From positions 1-64,000 of the forward strand of contig NZ_LT607751.1 in the NCBI RefSeq assembly GCF_900090305.1: a DNA stretch of 64,000 nt. Direction: 5' to 3'. Below, in pieces: positions 34,601 to 44,690 of the stretch. Numbering within the stretch: the first letter of the stretch is position 1; every line of letters begins with the position of its first letter. A model generated the notes under the pieces. That model was not told the DNA's origin, ran no database searches, and saw only the letters and a program-made list of their open reading frames with translations. Position numbers and translations under genes: made by a program. This DNA is from Micromonospora siamensis. Lineage in GTDB: Bacteria; Actinomycetota; Actinomycetes; Mycobacteriales; Micromonosporaceae.

Positions 34601-35137
34601 ACCGCCGTACGCCTCGGCGAACGACTCGTAGTCCACCCCTACCCGTACCGTGCCCGACGCCACGTCGGGTGTCACCGACAGCAGCACACCGTCGACCCCG
34701 GCCGCCTCCGCCGCGCGCCGGTCCGCGACAGCAACGGCCAGCCTGCCCGGTCCGGCCGTCCGGCCCTTCGCGGCCGCGACCGGCTGCGCCCAGACCGGCG
34801 AACCCGTCGCCCGCGCCCTGCCCGCCGTCGACGGCCGCGCGTTTGCGACGGTCACCAGGTTGAGCTGGGTCGATGCAGCCTTCGGCCACGCGGTGCGCGT
34901 GGGCCGGAAGGTCGACTTCGCGTCATCCGGTGGCGTGATGAACCTCGTCGGCAGGGGCTTCACGCCCTTGACCGAACGTCCCGGCGACACCGCCGGCGCC
35001 TTGGCCAACCTGTCACCGCTCGGCTTCGCCGACGCCGGTGTGCCCGGCAACAGCCCCGCTACCAGTGACGCCGCCGCGATCATCGCGGCGGTTCGTCTGG
35101 GACGGCTCAGCTTTCGCGAGCCCCCGTGTCCGTCCAT
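28640..35137 (-). CDS. Secreted RHS-repeat polymorphic toxin (WapA-like)
   Basis: The 2165-residue protein has a signal peptide (RRTAAMIAAASLVAGLLPG), an N-terminal beta-rich region with FTYSYPVTVPPAASDLVPTV similar to SpvB/TcdB-type sheaths, then many YD/RHS repeats (YDALGRSTAVW, YDANGNLVQTTDGRGR, YDALDRKIGEF, YDLAGNVTRK). The RHS-core signature is GARAYDPAIGKFASVDPVID...DPTGLIPED at about residues 1860-1912. The last ~256 residues are a unique tip: a Cys/Gly/Lys-rich linker (CPGGCGTKKNKDWGRKHHR), a helical part (DGDYFAEQMRKDPYLRKAEY) and a beta-rich end (FMGSYSVNWEVTDD, TVTLNVRIKIG). I do not recognise a nuclease or other catalytic motif in the tip. The ATG follows AGGTGAGG. Divergent from giant secreted protein 2. 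Confidence 0.88.
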   Translation of the reverse strand: MDGHGGSRKLSRPRRTAAMIAAASLVAGLLPGTPASAKPSGDRLAKAPAVSPGRSVKGVKPLPTRFITPPDDAKSTFRPTRTAWPKAASTQLNLVTVANARPSTAGRARATGSPVWAQPVAAAKGRTAGPGRLAVAVADRRAAEAAGVDGVLLSVTPDVASGTVRVGVDYESFAEAYGGNYGSRLRLVKLPACAVSTPSLAACRTVTPLASTNDPAARTVSAEVPMASSQAGGTLAASAMTVLAVTATAAEGGAPGGTYGATDLKPSGSWTGGESTGSFTYSYPVTVPPAASDLVPTVALSYDSGSVDGQTASTNAQSSWIGDGWSTPRSYVEQSFASCRDDPGGSPSPVKSYDNCYDGPILTLSLNGSSTSLVWDATKKVWEPESDNGEVVTRVTNSGNGSGTYNTDYWRVVLRDGTTYEFGRNRLPGWVSGKAETKSVDSVPVYSPHAGDPCYNSAGFSSSVCTMAYRWNLDYVYDTHGNAMSYYYKQDTNFYGRNMGATDVSYVRDSYLSRIDYGFTDGNAYGTPPNRVVFTTGDRCLSGTCQPLNAANKANWPDVPFDLVCASGVNCDDFSPSFFSTVRLTGIEAQQYNTATSAYEKVDSYALAHTMPATGDGTSPTLWLSSVTRTGHDTSAGGSTSAITLPSVSFTGVKLANRVDVTGGLPNFYRQRIATITTETGSVISPSYELPVPCAAPVTTDPATNTKSCYPVFWTPDGYVNPTKDWFNKWAVTRVTSTDPTGGAAALSTSYKYLGGAAWHYDDNEVVKAKYRTYGQFRGYAKVQTFTGDGVNDRRTQSEVAYYRGMSKNNNTTVVNLTDSAGGTHEDADELAGQELETTDYLGEGGRVDSSTITSYWISAATATRARSGLSALTSQWVAPVKTYTRQAVTSSGTTTWRYTATENSYDATTTSATFGLLKNTYNYTVPLDPAYAECATNTYAPVNAGKNLVGLVSQTETVSVACGGFTQGTPASVPGSLNTLTAPATVNRPAQVVKAERNFYDDTTFATTFPQAAAPTKGDVTMEQTAKDYSSGYVWQTDKRSLYDSVGRVTDSYDGRGGLTKMAYTSNGVNLVTGTATTNALSQVVTVALNPRRGMPLVTTDANSVVKREQYDALGRSTAVWMNNRATTSPANQKFTYTISKTGVSAVTTEKLNNSNGYQTSVTLYDALLRSRQTQSVTPQGGRLITDTFYDTRGWTRASYNGWWDDATTPTVSTPVSATDLGKQVPNQTFTTYDGLGRAVIVEAAKNGVTVSKTTTVYGGDRSTVVPPAGGIVTTKVLDVLDQDIELQEYSVRPTVTTPADTFTGTFTVSGGTAVVSKYGYDAHGNQATLTDGKNNVWTSTYNLLGQVVGKSDPDAGSSSMVYDANGNLVQTTDGRGRTLSYTYDALDRKIGEFASTVAGQSAANQRAAWVYDNSNAVAGVTNPVGELTTTVAYRGGQAFTTQQKAFDVFGNSLGVTVTIPATEGSLGGSYVFGHTYTSVLGLPLTDTYPAKGSLASETVLHGYSGVLDLPTTLAGANAYSSGVTYDAWGRVNQQTIGSVSSAAYVTNTYDIHNGRLTNQLITRSTTTPTMVDEQQYQYDLAGNVTRKISKRYGATTPAETQCYGYDGLARLTEAWTATDNCTTTPTDANKSMVGNSIGAGSAYWTSWSIDVIGNRTQQTDHGLGAAANKITDYTYNGNGQAKPHTLTSTTTKVGTTTTATGAYTYDAAGNTSGRNAAQGNQTLTWDDAGKLTDVTGGTSGTNTFIYDADGNLFLQKEPGKNTLYLPGQQLTLNTTTTVIDGDRYYDLPGGGTCIRSGTGTAYTFALADNQGTPTLYLDNTAQNPTWRQYTPYGGPRGATITPPDNRGFLNKPTSPTGLTVVGARAYDPAIGKFASVDPVIDAGDPQQWSAYAYANNTPVTSSDPTGLIPEDCRHFDCYGYDPRPLKKGDGRGAGGCPGGCGTKKNKDWGRKHHRSSTASRRQTHKHKLRSVNRTNATQLADLFLGGTGGSYKFQDGDYFAEQMRKDPYLRKAEYQIANEVVLGQRDGQMRKSLGAWDEFWYAAKHDPKNVWAYLNREPADNLEVTFMGSYSVNWEVTDDSNDGTVAVKLVLKNKTTVKSGTRIPGAGYLPGYDRLVGEPVQRRFEGRFPTQSQTVTLNVRIKIGSLPHPGPICRNAISGNGGC

Positions 35138-35233
35138 CGAACCTCACCTCTGCAGGAGTGACTGAAGCCACGCAGGGTGACAGGTCGCGCACCCCCGTGG
35201 CGCGATCAATCTTTCACGTCCGTCCACATTGAA

Positions 35234-35251
35234 GGTCACGGACTGGTAACG
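35234..35251 (+). promoter_or_regulatory. Direct repeats GGTCACG/GGTAACG in the RHS / giant protein 2 divergent region
   Basis: GGTCACG (35234-35240) and GGTAACG (35245-35251) lie 11 bp apart, in the same arrangement as upstream of giant protein 1. The surrounding ~90 bp also align between the two loci (CACGCAG-R-GTGACAG shared). The divergent promoter region was therefore duplicated with the genes. Confidence 0.4.
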
Positions 35252-35342
35252 ATCACCCGTCGAGGGATTGCGTGTTCTGAGGACACAGCGTGCGAAAGGG
35301 ACGACCGTCGGTCACCGGCGCTATTCCCCAGGGCGTCCACGG

Positions 35343-35404
35343 CTGATCTACTGTGGCCGCCCACCGGGCGCACAGGGCGTCCATCGGACGCGTACACGGG
35401 GGAG
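35343..35404 (+). promoter_or_regulatory. Shared leader of giant secreted protein 2
   Basis: CTGATCTACTGTGGCCGCCC (35343-35362) matches the element at 21633 and 40144. A 6-bp hairpin GCGTCC/GGACGC (35377-35391) and the Shine-Dalgarno GGGGGAG (35398-35404) follow. The motif begins 71 bp before the ATG. Confidence 0.6.
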
Positions 35405-35413
35405 AGCCTCTTC

Positions 35414-38400
35414 ATGCCCAAAAACCAGTCGTCGAGAACGAGAGGGGGAAGACTCGTCGCGGCAAGTGCCGTGACCAGCCTCTTCCTCGCCGGGGCGACC
35501 ACAGCCCTGCCCACCGCGCAGGCTCTCGCCGCACCGGCCAAGCCGGTGCCGACCACCGCCGCCCCGCTCACCGTCGACCAGGCCCTGAGCCAGGCGCACA
35601 AGAGCGGCAAGCCGGTCGAGGCAGTTGCCGCGCGTACCTCAACCTCGACGTTCACCGCCCAGCCGGACGGCACCGTCGAGCTGACCCAGTCGGCCGTACC
35701 GACCCGCACCCGGGTCGACGGCCAGTGGAAGAACCTCGACCCGACCCTGGTACGGCACGCCGATGGCAGCATCACCGCGGCGGTCACCACCAACCCGGTC
35801 GAGGTCTCCCCGGGCGGCACCGGACCGCTGGCCGAGATGACGAGCGGTGACCGGGCCCTGGCCGTCACCGCCCCGCTGACCCTGCCCGCGCCGACGCTCT
35901 CCGGGCCCACCGCCACCTACGCCGAGGTGCTGCCCGGTGTCGACCTCACCGTGCGGGTCAGCGCCGAGGGCGCCTTCTCGCACGTCTTCGTGGTCAAGAA
36001 CCGCACCGCGGCCGCCGATCCCAGACTCGCCTCTCTCGACCTCACCACCAGCACCAGAGGCATCACGCTCGGCACCGACGCCGCCGGCAACATCGCCGGG
36101 CGGGACCGCTTCGGGCGCACCGCCATCGCCGCCCCCGCGCCGGCGATGTGGGACTCCACCGCGCCGGCCGGTGACGGGACCGAGCTCTCGCAGCGTGCGG
36201 CCGTGTCCAGCCCCTCCGCGCCGGGCCGTGGCGCGCGGACCGCTCGGATCGGCGTGAGCGTCACCAAGGGCAAGCTGCGGTTGGCCCCGGACCGGAAGAT
36301 GCTCGGGGATCAGCGGACGGCGTACCCGGTCTACATCGACCCGACTTTCACCTGGACCCCGGTCGGTTCGAGCATGGGCGGCTGGGCCACCCTCTCCTAC
36401 CAGCACCCGAGCACGAACTACTGGCGGGACACCCCGGACCTGATCGGGCGGATGCAGGTCGGCAACTCCGGTGACCAGCGCTCCAACACTTTGATCAACT
36501 TCGCGGTTCCGGTGAGCACCCTGAAGGGCGCGGAGATCTACGACGCGATCTTCAAGATCACGAACACCAGGTCGTGGAGCTGCACCGCGAAGACGGTGAA
36601 CGTCTATGCACCCGGCTCCACGCTGAGCCAGACCAACGCGTTCTGGAACGCCTGGGCGGGTGTCGCGAAGGGCACCGCAGCCGCCTCGGCGAGCTTCGCC
36701 TACGGCTACAGCGGCTGCCCCGCCGCAGGCGCCTCCTTCGACATCACCGGTCAGATCCGGGCCGATGTCGGTGCCAATCGCAGCACCCGCACGCTGTGGA
36801 TGGTCGCCGCCAACGAGGCCAGCGACACTCAGAGCTGGAAGGAGTTCCTGGAGACCAGCCCCACCCTGACCATCCGCTACAACCACCCGCCGGCCGCGCC
36901 CACCGGCTTGAAGACGAGCCCGGCGACGTCCTGCACCGCGGTCACCCCGACGATCGTCGGTGACACCGCCGTCTCCCTGTACGCCCCGGTCTCCGACCCG
37001 AACCGGGGCACCCTCGGTGTCACCTTCAAGGTGTGGAAGGCCAGCGACGCCACCCAGACGGCGATCGCATCCACGAACCCGAGCCTGTTGACGTACTCGT
37101 CGGGGTCCACCGCGGTGTACATCGTGCCGCAGGCGACCCTCGCCGCGGCCGCCGGCGTCACCAGCACCAGCAACGGGGTCCCGACCACCTTCGCCTGGAA
37201 GGTGCAGTCGACGGACTTCCGCGCCACCAGCGCCTGGTCGGTCACCTGCAAGTTCACCTTCGACGCCACCCGCGCCGGACCGCCGAAGATCGCTCCGGTC
37301 ACCGGCCCGGCCACCATCGGCACGCCGGTGACCATCTCGGTCGCGCCGCCGGCCACGGGGACCAAGCCGGCCAACTACGTGTACCAGCTGAACGCGGCAC
37401 CGCCGGTGGGCGTGACCGCGGACGTGAACGGGAACGCCAGTTTCCAGGTGACCCCCACCCGCTTCACCAACACGCTGTCGGTCACCAGTGTCACCGCGGC
37501 GGGCAAGAACTTCGGCGAGACCGACGTGCTCGAGTTCAACGCCATTCCCCCTGCCGTGCCGGCCGCCGACGGTGACCTCACCGGCGACGGAAAGGCCGAC
37601 CTGCTGACCGTCGGCTCGACCAACAACCTGAAGGCCGGACTGTGGCTGGCCGAGAACACCGGCGAGGCCAGCGTCAACCCCGGCATCACCAACATGGGAA
37701 GCCGGGGCAACGGCGTCACCGGCCAGAACAGCCCGGCCGACTTCGACGGCGGACAGGTGCTCACCGGGCGCTTCACCGGCGGCAGCTTCCAGGACGTACT
37801 GGTCTACTACCCCGCAGGTGCCAACGCGGGCGGCGCGGGCGTACTCGCCGGCAACGGCGACGGATCGGTGCTGATGGCCGACCGCAGCGGAGTGCAGTAC
37901 AGCATCGAGCCGAGCTTCCTGCTCGACGAGTTCGGCCGGCCACCGATCCAGCTCGCCAGCGCCGGGGACGGCCGGCATCTCGGCTCGTCCGCCTACCCCG
38001 ACCTGATCGGCACCAGCGGCGACGCCACCAACGGCTACCAGCTCACCTACTACCCGAGCTGGGGGGTGCCGGGACAGTTCTTCGGCGCCGTGTCGACCGG
38101 GGCGACGACGCCGACCGGCGGCACCGACTGGAACAACTGGACCGTCGCCACCGCGCAGACGAGCACGGGTACGGCGATGTTCCTGTGGAACCGGAACACC
38201 GGAGCGTTGCACCTCTGGTCCGATCTCTTCTACAACCAGGACACCGGCCAACTGGCGTACGCTTCCGCGCGGGTCCTCGCCGCCTCGGGTTGGAACACGG
38301 GCGCGTCGCTGTCGCTGCGTGCCGGCGACATCGACGGCGACGGTACGCCGGACCTCTGGACCGTCGGCGCCGGCGCGGTCACCACGGCCTGGCTGGTCGG

Positions 38401-39913
38401 GAACCTCCAGCCCACCACCGCCACCATCACCGCCCAGCCCCGGCAGACGCTGATCACCTCGGACCACACCTGGCAGCTGGACGACCAGGCGGACGGCCCG
38501 GTGATCACCGCCAAGGACCTCTCCGGCGGGAAGTCGCTCTCGGTCGAGGGTGGGAACGTGAGCTGGCGGGGTGGCGACCTCTTCGACCCCGTAGTGATCA
38601 TGAATACCGACGACACCGGCACCGTGGTGGACGTCTCGAAGAAGGGCGCCCTGTCGGTCGGTGAGCGGTTGATCGACACCACCAAGTCGTTCACGATCTC
38701 GGTCTGGGCCAAGCCGACCGCCGCCGGCGGGGTCATCGCCAGCGAGGACGGCGCCGACGCGTCGCGCTTCCTGCTCTGGAACAACGCGAGCGACAACACC
38801 TGGCGCTTCGGCCTGGGCAACACCGACAGCGGTTGGTCGTACACCCAGGTCGTGACGCCGGCCGGCACGGCGCTGGGCGTGTGGACGCACCTGGTGGCGA
38901 CCTACAACGCCGAGACCCGGACGATCTCGCTCTACGTCAACGGCACCCTCAAGGGCAGCACCCAGTACACCGCCACGCCCACCTGGCCGACCACCGGCAA
39001 GTTCGTGGTGGGCCGGTACCTCTACCAGAAGGCGCCGACCGCCCACTACGCCGGCATGCTCAGCAACCTGCAGGTGTGGAAGCGGGCGCTGACGCCGACC
39101 CAGATCGGTGCGAGCAACAGCAGGACCGGGAGCCTGACCCCGGTCGCTGCCACCACCTGGACGCCCCCGGGCACCGGCACCGCGCAGACCGACATCTACA
39201 CCACCGACAGCAGCGGCAACCTGTGGAAGCAGCGCAAGCGCATCTTCCGGCCGGGGGACATCATCCCGCCGGACAACCAGCTGTGGGCGCCGCGCTTGGT
39301 CTCCACCGGCTGGAACCAGTTCACGCCGTTCGGGGCCGCGGACATGAACCACGACGGCTACCAGGACCTGGTCGTCCTCGACAACACCTCCTGCGACCTG
39401 CAGGTCTTCCCCGGCACCGCGGACGACCTGAGTCCGACGCCCACGATGCTGGGTGTCGGGTGGTGCGGTTACCGCCCCTTCGGGGTGGCCGACTGGAACC
39501 GGGACGGCTTCCAGGACATCATCACCGCGAACGCGGCCGGTGAGATGTGGAACTACCCGGGCGACCTCGCGGGCGGCAAGGGCACGAGGGTCAAGCTCGG
39601 CACCGGCTGGTCCACCGACTTCACCACCTTCGGCATCGCCAACGTGGTCGGTGACACCACGCCGGACGTGTACACGAAGATGGCGAGCACCGGAGTCCTG
39701 AGGCTGTACGACTTCCCCGCGGGCGCACCGAACGGCATCTCCCAGGTCGGCGCCGGTTGGGGTGGCTACACCTCGTTCGGCCTGACCGACTTCAACCGGG
39801 ACGGCAAGCCGGACATCATCACCCGGGAGAACTCGACCGGCAAGCTCTGGATGTATCCGGGCGCGACGGGCGGCACCCTGGGGGTGCGTACGCAGATCTC
39901 CTACGGCTGGTGA
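35414..39913 (+). CDS. Giant secreted DNRLRE/FG-GAP/LamG protein 2 with FG-GAP C-terminus
   Basis: The 1499-residue paralogue begins with a signal peptide ([20 protein letters not shown]). The same N-region follows ([39 protein letters not shown]), a DNRLRE-like domain at about 316-496 ([18 protein letters not shown]), FG-GAP-like repeats at about 716-996 ([28 protein letters not shown]) and a LamG-like domain at about 1070-1226 ([14 protein letters not shown]). The C-terminal ~245 residues are calcium-loop FG-GAP/VCBS repeats ([42 protein letters not shown]) instead of the propeller found in protein 1. The start ATG is set by GGGGGAG at 35398 and the shared leader. Probably surface-exposed; ligand unknown. 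Confidence 0.85.
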   Translation: MPKNQSSRTRGGRLVAASAVTSLFLAGATTALPTAQALAAPAKPVPTTAAPLTVDQALSQAHKSGKPVEAVAARTSTSTFTAQPDGTVELTQSAVPTRTRVDGQWKNLDPTLVRHADGSITAAVTTNPVEVSPGGTGPLAEMTSGDRALAVTAPLTLPAPTLSGPTATYAEVLPGVDLTVRVSAEGAFSHVFVVKNRTAAADPRLASLDLTTSTRGITLGTDAAGNIAGRDRFGRTAIAAPAPAMWDSTAPAGDGTELSQRAAVSSPSAPGRGARTARIGVSVTKGKLRLAPDRKMLGDQRTAYPVYIDPTFTWTPVGSSMGGWATLSYQHPSTNYWRDTPDLIGRMQVGNSGDQRSNTLINFAVPVSTLKGAEIYDAIFKITNTRSWSCTAKTVNVYAPGSTLSQTNAFWNAWAGVAKGTAAASASFAYGYSGCPAAGASFDITGQIRADVGANRSTRTLWMVAANEASDTQSWKEFLETSPTLTIRYNHPPAAPTGLKTSPATSCTAVTPTIVGDTAVSLYAPVSDPNRGTLGVTFKVWKASDATQTAIASTNPSLLTYSSGSTAVYIVPQATLAAAAGVTSTSNGVPTTFAWKVQSTDFRATSAWSVTCKFTFDATRAGPPKIAPVTGPATIGTPVTISVAPPATGTKPANYVYQLNAAPPVGVTADVNGNASFQVTPTRFTNTLSVTSVTAAGKNFGETDVLEFNAIPPAVPAADGDLTGDGKADLLTVGSTNNLKAGLWLAENTGEASVNPGITNMGSRGNGVTGQNSPADFDGGQVLTGRFTGGSFQDVLVYYPAGANAGGAGVLAGNGDGSVLMADRSGVQYSIEPSFLLDEFGRPPIQLASAGDGRHLGSSAYPDLIGTSGDATNGYQLTYYPSWGVPGQFFGAVSTGATTPTGGTDWNNWTVATAQTSTGTAMFLWNRNTGALHLWSDLFYNQDTGQLAYASARVLAASGWNTGASLSLRAGDIDGDGTPDLWTVGAGAVTTAWLVGNLQPTTATITAQPRQTLITSDHTWQLDDQADGPVITAKDLSGGKSLSVEGGNVSWRGGDLFDPVVIMNTDDTGTVVDVSKKGALSVGERLIDTTKSFTISVWAKPTAAGGVIASEDGADASRFLLWNNASDNTWRFGLGNTDSGWSYTQVVTPAGTALGVWTHLVATYNAETRTISLYVNGTLKGSTQYTATPTWPTTGKFVVGRYLYQKAPTAHYAGMLSNLQVWKRALTPTQIGASNSRTGSLTPVAATTWTPPGTGTAQTDIYTTDSSGNLWKQRKRIFRPGDIIPPDNQLWAPRLVSTGWNQFTPFGAADMNHDGYQDLVVLDNTSCDLQVFPGTADDLSPTPTMLGVGWCGYRPFGVADWNRDGFQDIITANAAGEMWNYPGDLAGGKGTRVKLGTGWSTDFTTFGIANVVGDTTPDVYTKMASTGVLRLYDFPAGAPNGISQVGAGWGGYTSFGLTDFNRDGKPDIITRENSTGKLWMYPGATGGTLGVRTQISYGW

Positions 39914-39920
39914 GTGGAAG

Positions 39921-39950
39921 CCGGGGTCGGGCCCTCGGGCCCGGCCCCGG
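39921..39950 (+). terminator. Hairpin terminator after giant secreted protein 2
   Basis: CCGGGGTCGGGCC, a three-base loop and GGGCCCGGCCCCGG form a strong GC stem seven bases after the stop codon. The remaining ~190 bp to the next leader holds no gene that I can recognise. Confidence 0.65.
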
Positions 39951-40143
39951 TGCCGTCACGTCGAATGCCTTCCACTTTGCCCGCCCGCCCGCTGATGGGA
40001 TCGACCCCCATGCACATCCGCCATCATGGCTTCGGGCAACGGAAGAATAACAATCTGACGCTTCACCCCATGCCATACCGGGGGCACTGAACGCGAAACG
40101 GACAAGCCGGTACGGAGACAGGCCTGCCACCGGAGTCCTGCGG

Positions 40144-40204
40144 CTGGTTCACTGTGGCCGCTCAGCGGGCGCGGTTCAGCGCCCGACGGATACCACGGGG
40201 GAGT
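40144..40204 (+). promoter_or_regulatory. Shared leader of giant secreted protein 3
   Basis: CTGGTTCACTGTGGCCGCTC (40144-40163) matches the elements at 21633 and 35343. A 6-bp hairpin CGGGCG/CGCCCG (40166-40185) and GGGGGAG (40198-40204) follow. The motif begins 67 bp before the ATG. Unlike the other two copies, no GGTAACG repeats are visible further upstream. Confidence 0.6.
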
Positions 40205-40210
40205 GGCTGA

Positions 40211-43200
40211 ATGCTGTCCGCAAGTCCATCCTTAACACGCAGACAAATGGCCGCCTCGATGGCCGCCGCCGGCCTGTTCCTCGGCACCGCCGCAGTGACC
40301 TTGTCAACCGCGCCAGTCGACGCGGCGCCGACGGATCGGACGCACAAGCAGGCAAGCGGACCCATGACCGTGGACCGGGCGGTCACCGAGGCGAGGCGGA
40401 CCGGTAAGCCGGTGGAGGCTACCGCCGCCGGAACGTCGACCTCCATGCTGACGGCCCGGCCGGACGGCACCATCGAGTTGACCCAGTCGGCGGTGCCGAC
40501 CCGGACGCTGGTCGACGGCCGGTGGAAGGAACTCGACCCGAGCCTGGTCCGCCAGGCCGACGGCACGGTGACCGCGCAGGTCACCACCAACCCGATCCGG
40601 CTCTCCGCCGGAGGCACCGGTCCGCTGGCGCAGATGACCAGCGGTGACCGGGCCATGTCGCTCTCGCTGCCCGTCGCGTTGCCCGCGCCGGTGCTGTCCG
40701 GTGAGACGGCCACCTATCCGGAGGTGCTGCCCGGGGTCGACCTGACCGTCCGGGTCACCGCCGAGGGTGGCTTCTCCCACGTCTTCGTGGTGAAGAACCG
40801 CACTGCCGCGGCGAACCCGAAGCTGGCCGCCCTGGACCTCACCACCAGCACCGAGGGCGTCACGCTGGCCGCCGACGCGGCCGGCAACATCACCGGCCGG
40901 GACCGCACCGGGCAGCCGGCGATCACTGCGGCGGCCCCGCGGATGTGGGACTCCAGCGCCGCGACGGCGCCTGCCGCGCGAGGCGCGCTCTCCACCGCGG
41001 TGGCACCGGGCCGGACCGCCCGCAGCGCCCCCATCGGCGTGAACGTCACCAAGGGCAGGCTGCGGCTGACCCCGGACCGGAAACTACTCACCGATGCGGC
41101 CACCACCTTCCCCGTCTACATCGACCCGACCTTCAACTGGAGCTCCTCGGGGCAGAAGATGTCCGGCTGGGCCAGCATCTCCTACCAGCACCAGTCGACC
41201 AACTACTGGAAGGACACCCCCGACCCGATCGGACGGATGCAGGTCGGCAACGCCGGCAGCCAACGCTCCAACACACTGATCAACTTCACCGTCCCCTACG
41301 GCACCCTCACCGGCGCCGAGATCTACGACGCCATCTTCAAAATCACCAACACCCGGTCCTGGTCCTGCACCGCCAAGACCGTCAACATCTACGGCCCCTC
41401 GACGACCCTGACGTCGTCGAACGCCACCTGGAACCACTGGGAGGGCGTCAGCAAGGGCACCGCGATCTCCTCGAAGAGCTTCGCCTACGGCTACAGCGGC
41501 TGCGACGCCGACGCGGTGTCCTTCGACATCACCAACCAGATCAAGACCGACGTCACCAACCAACGCGGCACCCGCACCCTGTGGATGGTCGCCGCCAACG
41601 AAGCCACCGACACCCAGAGCTGGAAAGAATTCCTCGAAACCAGCCCCACCCTCACCATCCGCTACAACCACAAACCCAACAAACCCACCGGCCTGACCAC
41701 CTCCCCCAAGACCGCCTGCACCGGCGGCTCCACCGTCGGCGACGGCAACGTCTCCCTCTACGCCCCCGTCTCCGACCGCAACGGCGGCACCCTGGGCGTC
41801 CGCTTCAAGCTCTGGAAGAGCAACGACGCCACCCAGACCGCCATCGCCTCCTCCGACCCGAACCTGCTCACCTACTCCTCCGGCAGCACCGCCGTGCTGG
41901 TGGTGCCCGTCGACAAGCTCCGCTCCGCCGCGGGCGGCGCTCTGATCGACTTCTCCTGGATGGTCCAGACCACCGACTTCCGCACACCCAGCGACTGGTC
42001 CGCCCCGTGCCGCTTCAGCTTCGACCCCACCAGACCCGGAGCGCCTCAGGTCCCGCCGATCGCTGACGGCACGACCACCATCGGACAACCGATGACATTG
42101 ACGATCAGCAGGAACAACGACCCCACCAACGCCAACACGACGATCCCGAGCGGGTACGTCTACCAGCTCAACGCGGGACCGCCGGTCGACGTCAGCGCGG
42201 ACAGCGCGGGGGTCGCCACGGTGGCGGTGTCACCGACCCGGTTCACCAACACGCTCACCGTCACCAGCGTCTCGGCGGGCGGCAACTTCGGCGACACCGC
42301 CAGCGTCACCTTCAACTCGAACCCGGCGACGACCGCGGCGGACGCCGACCTGACCGGCGATGACGCCGCCGACCTGCTCACGGTGGGTGCGACGAACGGG
42401 CTACCGTCCGGTCTCTGGCTGGGTGCCGGCAACACCGACGGAACGGCGCTGGCGGGCACGAACATCGGGGCCCGGGGCAACGGTGTCACCGGCCAGAATC
42501 TTCCGGCCGACTTCAACAACGCCCAGGCCGTGACCGGTCACTTCACCGGCACCGGCCTGCAGGACGTCCTCGTCTACTACACCGGCGGCGCCAACGCCGG
42601 TGGCGGCGGAGTGCTGCGCGCCAACGGCGACGGCAGCGTCATCCAGGCCCAGCTCAGCGGCAACCAGTTCAGCCTGATGAGCGATCTGCTCCTCGACGAG
42701 TACTCCAACTCGCCGTTGCAGCTGGCCAACGCCGGTGACAGTCGCGGCGTCAACGCCGGCAACCCGAACCCGATTCCCGACCTGATCGGCACCAGCGGCG
42801 ACGCCACCCACGGCTACCGCCTCACCTACTACCAGAACGTCGGCGCACCGACCCTCTACCTCAATCCGGTCCGTCTGACCACCACCACCCCGGCCGGTGA
42901 CCTGGCCTGGGACCAGTGGACCGTCGCCACCGCTCAGCTCGCCGGCGGCACCGCCATGTTCCTCTGGAACAGGACCACCGGGGCCTTGCACCTCTGGACC
43001 AGCCTCAGCCTTCCCGACCCGACGAACGGTCAGCTGCTCTTCAGCGCGTACAACCTCGGCGCCTGGAACCCGGGCGCCAACCTCACGCTGCGGGCCGCCG
43101 ACATCAACAGCGACGGCACGGCGGACCTGTGGACCGTCGGAGCCGGAGGACTCGTCACGCCGTACCTGGTCAGCAACCTGGCCAGCGGCACCGGAACGAT

Positions 43201-44635
43201 CACCGCCCAGAGCACCCAGAGCCTCATCACATCCGACAACGCCTGGCAGCTCAACGACGCGGAGACGGGCTCCGTCACCACGGCCCGGGACAGCGCCGGT
43301 TCGGTCAACGCCACCGGCAGCGGTGGAGTCAGCTGGAGCACCGGCGACCAGTTCGACCCCGACGCCGTCTTCAACGGCAGCACCGGCACGCTGACCACCG
43401 CGACGTCGGTGGTGGACACCAGCGGTGACTTCACGGTCTCGGCCTGGATCAAGCCGACCACGCTCGGCGGCACTGTCCTCGCACAGAGCGGCGCGAACAC
43501 CGCCGGCTTCAAGCTCTACACCGATGCCAGCGACAAGTCGTGGCGTTTCGCCATGCCGCGCAGCGACGTGGCCGCGCCGACGTACGACACCGCGACGGCC
43601 GGTGCCAACAGCGCCCGGGTGGGCGTGTGGACGCAGGTCATGGCGAACTACCAGAAATCGTCGAACCTCATCACCATCTACGTGAACGGGGTGAACGCCG
43701 GACGGGCGGCGCACAGCACCGGCTGGAACGCCACGGCCGGGCTGCGGATCGGCAGCCACAAGACCGGCTCCTCGGCGTACGGTGGTTGGTTCGCCGGTGA
43801 ACTGGCCTCCGTGCAGACCTGGAAGCGGTCGTGGAACGTCGCCCCGGCACCCAAGGTCCGACCGGCGAACCTCGTCGCCACCAAGACCGACGGCACGCTC
43901 TGGAACTACCAGAACTCGGGCCTCTGGTCGCAGCCCTACAGCTACGGCAACAAGATCGGTAGCGGCTGGAACGCCTTCGACCGGGTGTCGACCGCCGACG
44001 TGAGCGGGGACACCTACCCCGACATCGTCGCTACGAAGCCCGACGGCACCCTCTGGCTCTACACCAACGCCGGGGCGACCAACCAGACCAAGCCGTACGG
44101 CTACGGACGCCAGGTGGGTGCCGGCTGGGATCAGCTGCCGAAGACCACGGCCGGAGACATCAACGGCGACGGGTACGCGGACATCATCAGCATGCGTACT
44201 GACGGCACGCTGGTCTATTACCCCAACCGATGGACGACCAACTCCGACGCCCCGTTCTACGGCTCCGGCGTCAGCATCGGCACGAGCTGGACCGTCTTCA
44301 ACCGGATCATGGCAGGTGACGTCAACGGCGACGGCTACGTCGACATGATCGCCACGAAGTCGGACGGGTCGCTCTACTACTACCCGAACAACTACGTGAA
44401 CAGTCCGAGCTGGCCTTTCGGCAACCCGGTCCTGATCGGTTCGGGCTGGGGGACGTACACCAGGGTCGTGCCTGCAGACGTCAGTGGTGACGGTTACGTG
44501 GACCTGGTGGCGATGAAGCCGGACGGCACGCTCTACGTCTACGGCAACAACATCAACGTCAGTGCCAACGGCAAACCGTACAGCTGGGGTCGGCTGATCG
44601 GCACCGGCTGGACGGCGTACAACCGGATCTTCTGA
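40211..44635 (+). CDS. Giant secreted DNRLRE/FG-GAP/LamG protein 3 with FG-GAP C-terminus
   Basis: The 1474-residue paralogue has a signal peptide ([20 protein letters not shown]) and the shared N-region ([19 protein letters not shown]). A DNRLRE-like domain covers about 310-493, nearly identical to protein 1 ([18 protein letters not shown]). FG-GAP-like repeats follow at about 710-990 ([28 protein letters not shown]) and a LamG-like domain at about 1050-1207 ([21 protein letters not shown]). The C-terminal ~255 residues hold repeated calcium-loop units ([71 protein letters not shown]), a different set from protein 2. It lies in tandem with protein 2 but has its own leader. Confidence 0.85.
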   Translation: MLSASPSLTRRQMAASMAAAGLFLGTAAVTLSTAPVDAAPTDRTHKQASGPMTVDRAVTEARRTGKPVEATAAGTSTSMLTARPDGTIELTQSAVPTRTLVDGRWKELDPSLVRQADGTVTAQVTTNPIRLSAGGTGPLAQMTSGDRAMSLSLPVALPAPVLSGETATYPEVLPGVDLTVRVTAEGGFSHVFVVKNRTAAANPKLAALDLTTSTEGVTLAADAAGNITGRDRTGQPAITAAAPRMWDSSAATAPAARGALSTAVAPGRTARSAPIGVNVTKGRLRLTPDRKLLTDAATTFPVYIDPTFNWSSSGQKMSGWASISYQHQSTNYWKDTPDPIGRMQVGNAGSQRSNTLINFTVPYGTLTGAEIYDAIFKITNTRSWSCTAKTVNIYGPSTTLTSSNATWNHWEGVSKGTAISSKSFAYGYSGCDADAVSFDITNQIKTDVTNQRGTRTLWMVAANEATDTQSWKEFLETSPTLTIRYNHKPNKPTGLTTSPKTACTGGSTVGDGNVSLYAPVSDRNGGTLGVRFKLWKSNDATQTAIASSDPNLLTYSSGSTAVLVVPVDKLRSAAGGALIDFSWMVQTTDFRTPSDWSAPCRFSFDPTRPGAPQVPPIADGTTTIGQPMTLTISRNNDPTNANTTIPSGYVYQLNAGPPVDVSADSAGVATVAVSPTRFTNTLTVTSVSAGGNFGDTASVTFNSNPATTAADADLTGDDAADLLTVGATNGLPSGLWLGAGNTDGTALAGTNIGARGNGVTGQNLPADFNNAQAVTGHFTGTGLQDVLVYYTGGANAGGGGVLRANGDGSVIQAQLSGNQFSLMSDLLLDEYSNSPLQLANAGDSRGVNAGNPNPIPDLIGTSGDATHGYRLTYYQNVGAPTLYLNPVRLTTTTPAGDLAWDQWTVATAQLAGGTAMFLWNRTTGALHLWTSLSLPDPTNGQLLFSAYNLGAWNPGANLTLRAADINSDGTADLWTVGAGGLVTPYLVSNLASGTGTITAQSTQSLITSDNAWQLNDAETGSVTTARDSAGSVNATGSGGVSWSTGDQFDPDAVFNGSTGTLTTATSVVDTSGDFTVSAWIKPTTLGGTVLAQSGANTAGFKLYTDASDKSWRFAMPRSDVAAPTYDTATAGANSARVGVWTQVMANYQKSSNLITIYVNGVNAGRAAHSTGWNATAGLRIGSHKTGSSAYGGWFAGELASVQTWKRSWNVAPAPKVRPANLVATKTDGTLWNYQNSGLWSQPYSYGNKIGSGWNAFDRVSTADVSGDTYPDIVATKPDGTLWLYTNAGATNQTKPYGYGRQVGAGWDQLPKTTAGDINGDGYADIISMRTDGTLVYYPNRWTTNSDAPFYGSGVSIGTSWTVFNRIMAGDVNGDGYVDMIATKSDGSLYYYPNNYVNSPSWPFGNPVLIGSGWGTYTRVVPADVSGDGYVDLVAMKPDGTLYVYGNNINVSANGKPYSWGRLIGTGWTAYNRIF

Positions 44636-44645
44636 GCCGGGCAGA

Positions 44646-44685
44646 GGAAGGGGGCTGGTCGCGCACGCGCGGCCAGCCCCCTTCC
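44646..44685. terminator. Bidirectional hairpin terminator between giant protein 3 and the YrdB-like gene
   Basis: GGAAGGGGGCTGG and CCAGCCCCCTTCC form a 13-bp perfect stem, extended by GCGC pairs in the loop. It lies between two convergent genes. Confidence 0.8.
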
Positions 44686-44690
44686 ATCGG

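Noticed and set aside
35639..39352. 1237-codon minus-strand frame opposite giant secreted protein 2
   Set aside because: Compositional shadow with no domain; the plus strand has signal peptide, SD and recognisable domains.
39914..40210. A third RHS relic between giant proteins 2 and 3
   Set aside because: I looked for the signal-peptide or SVKGVKPLPTR remnant and found none; the gap holds only a terminator and the leader.
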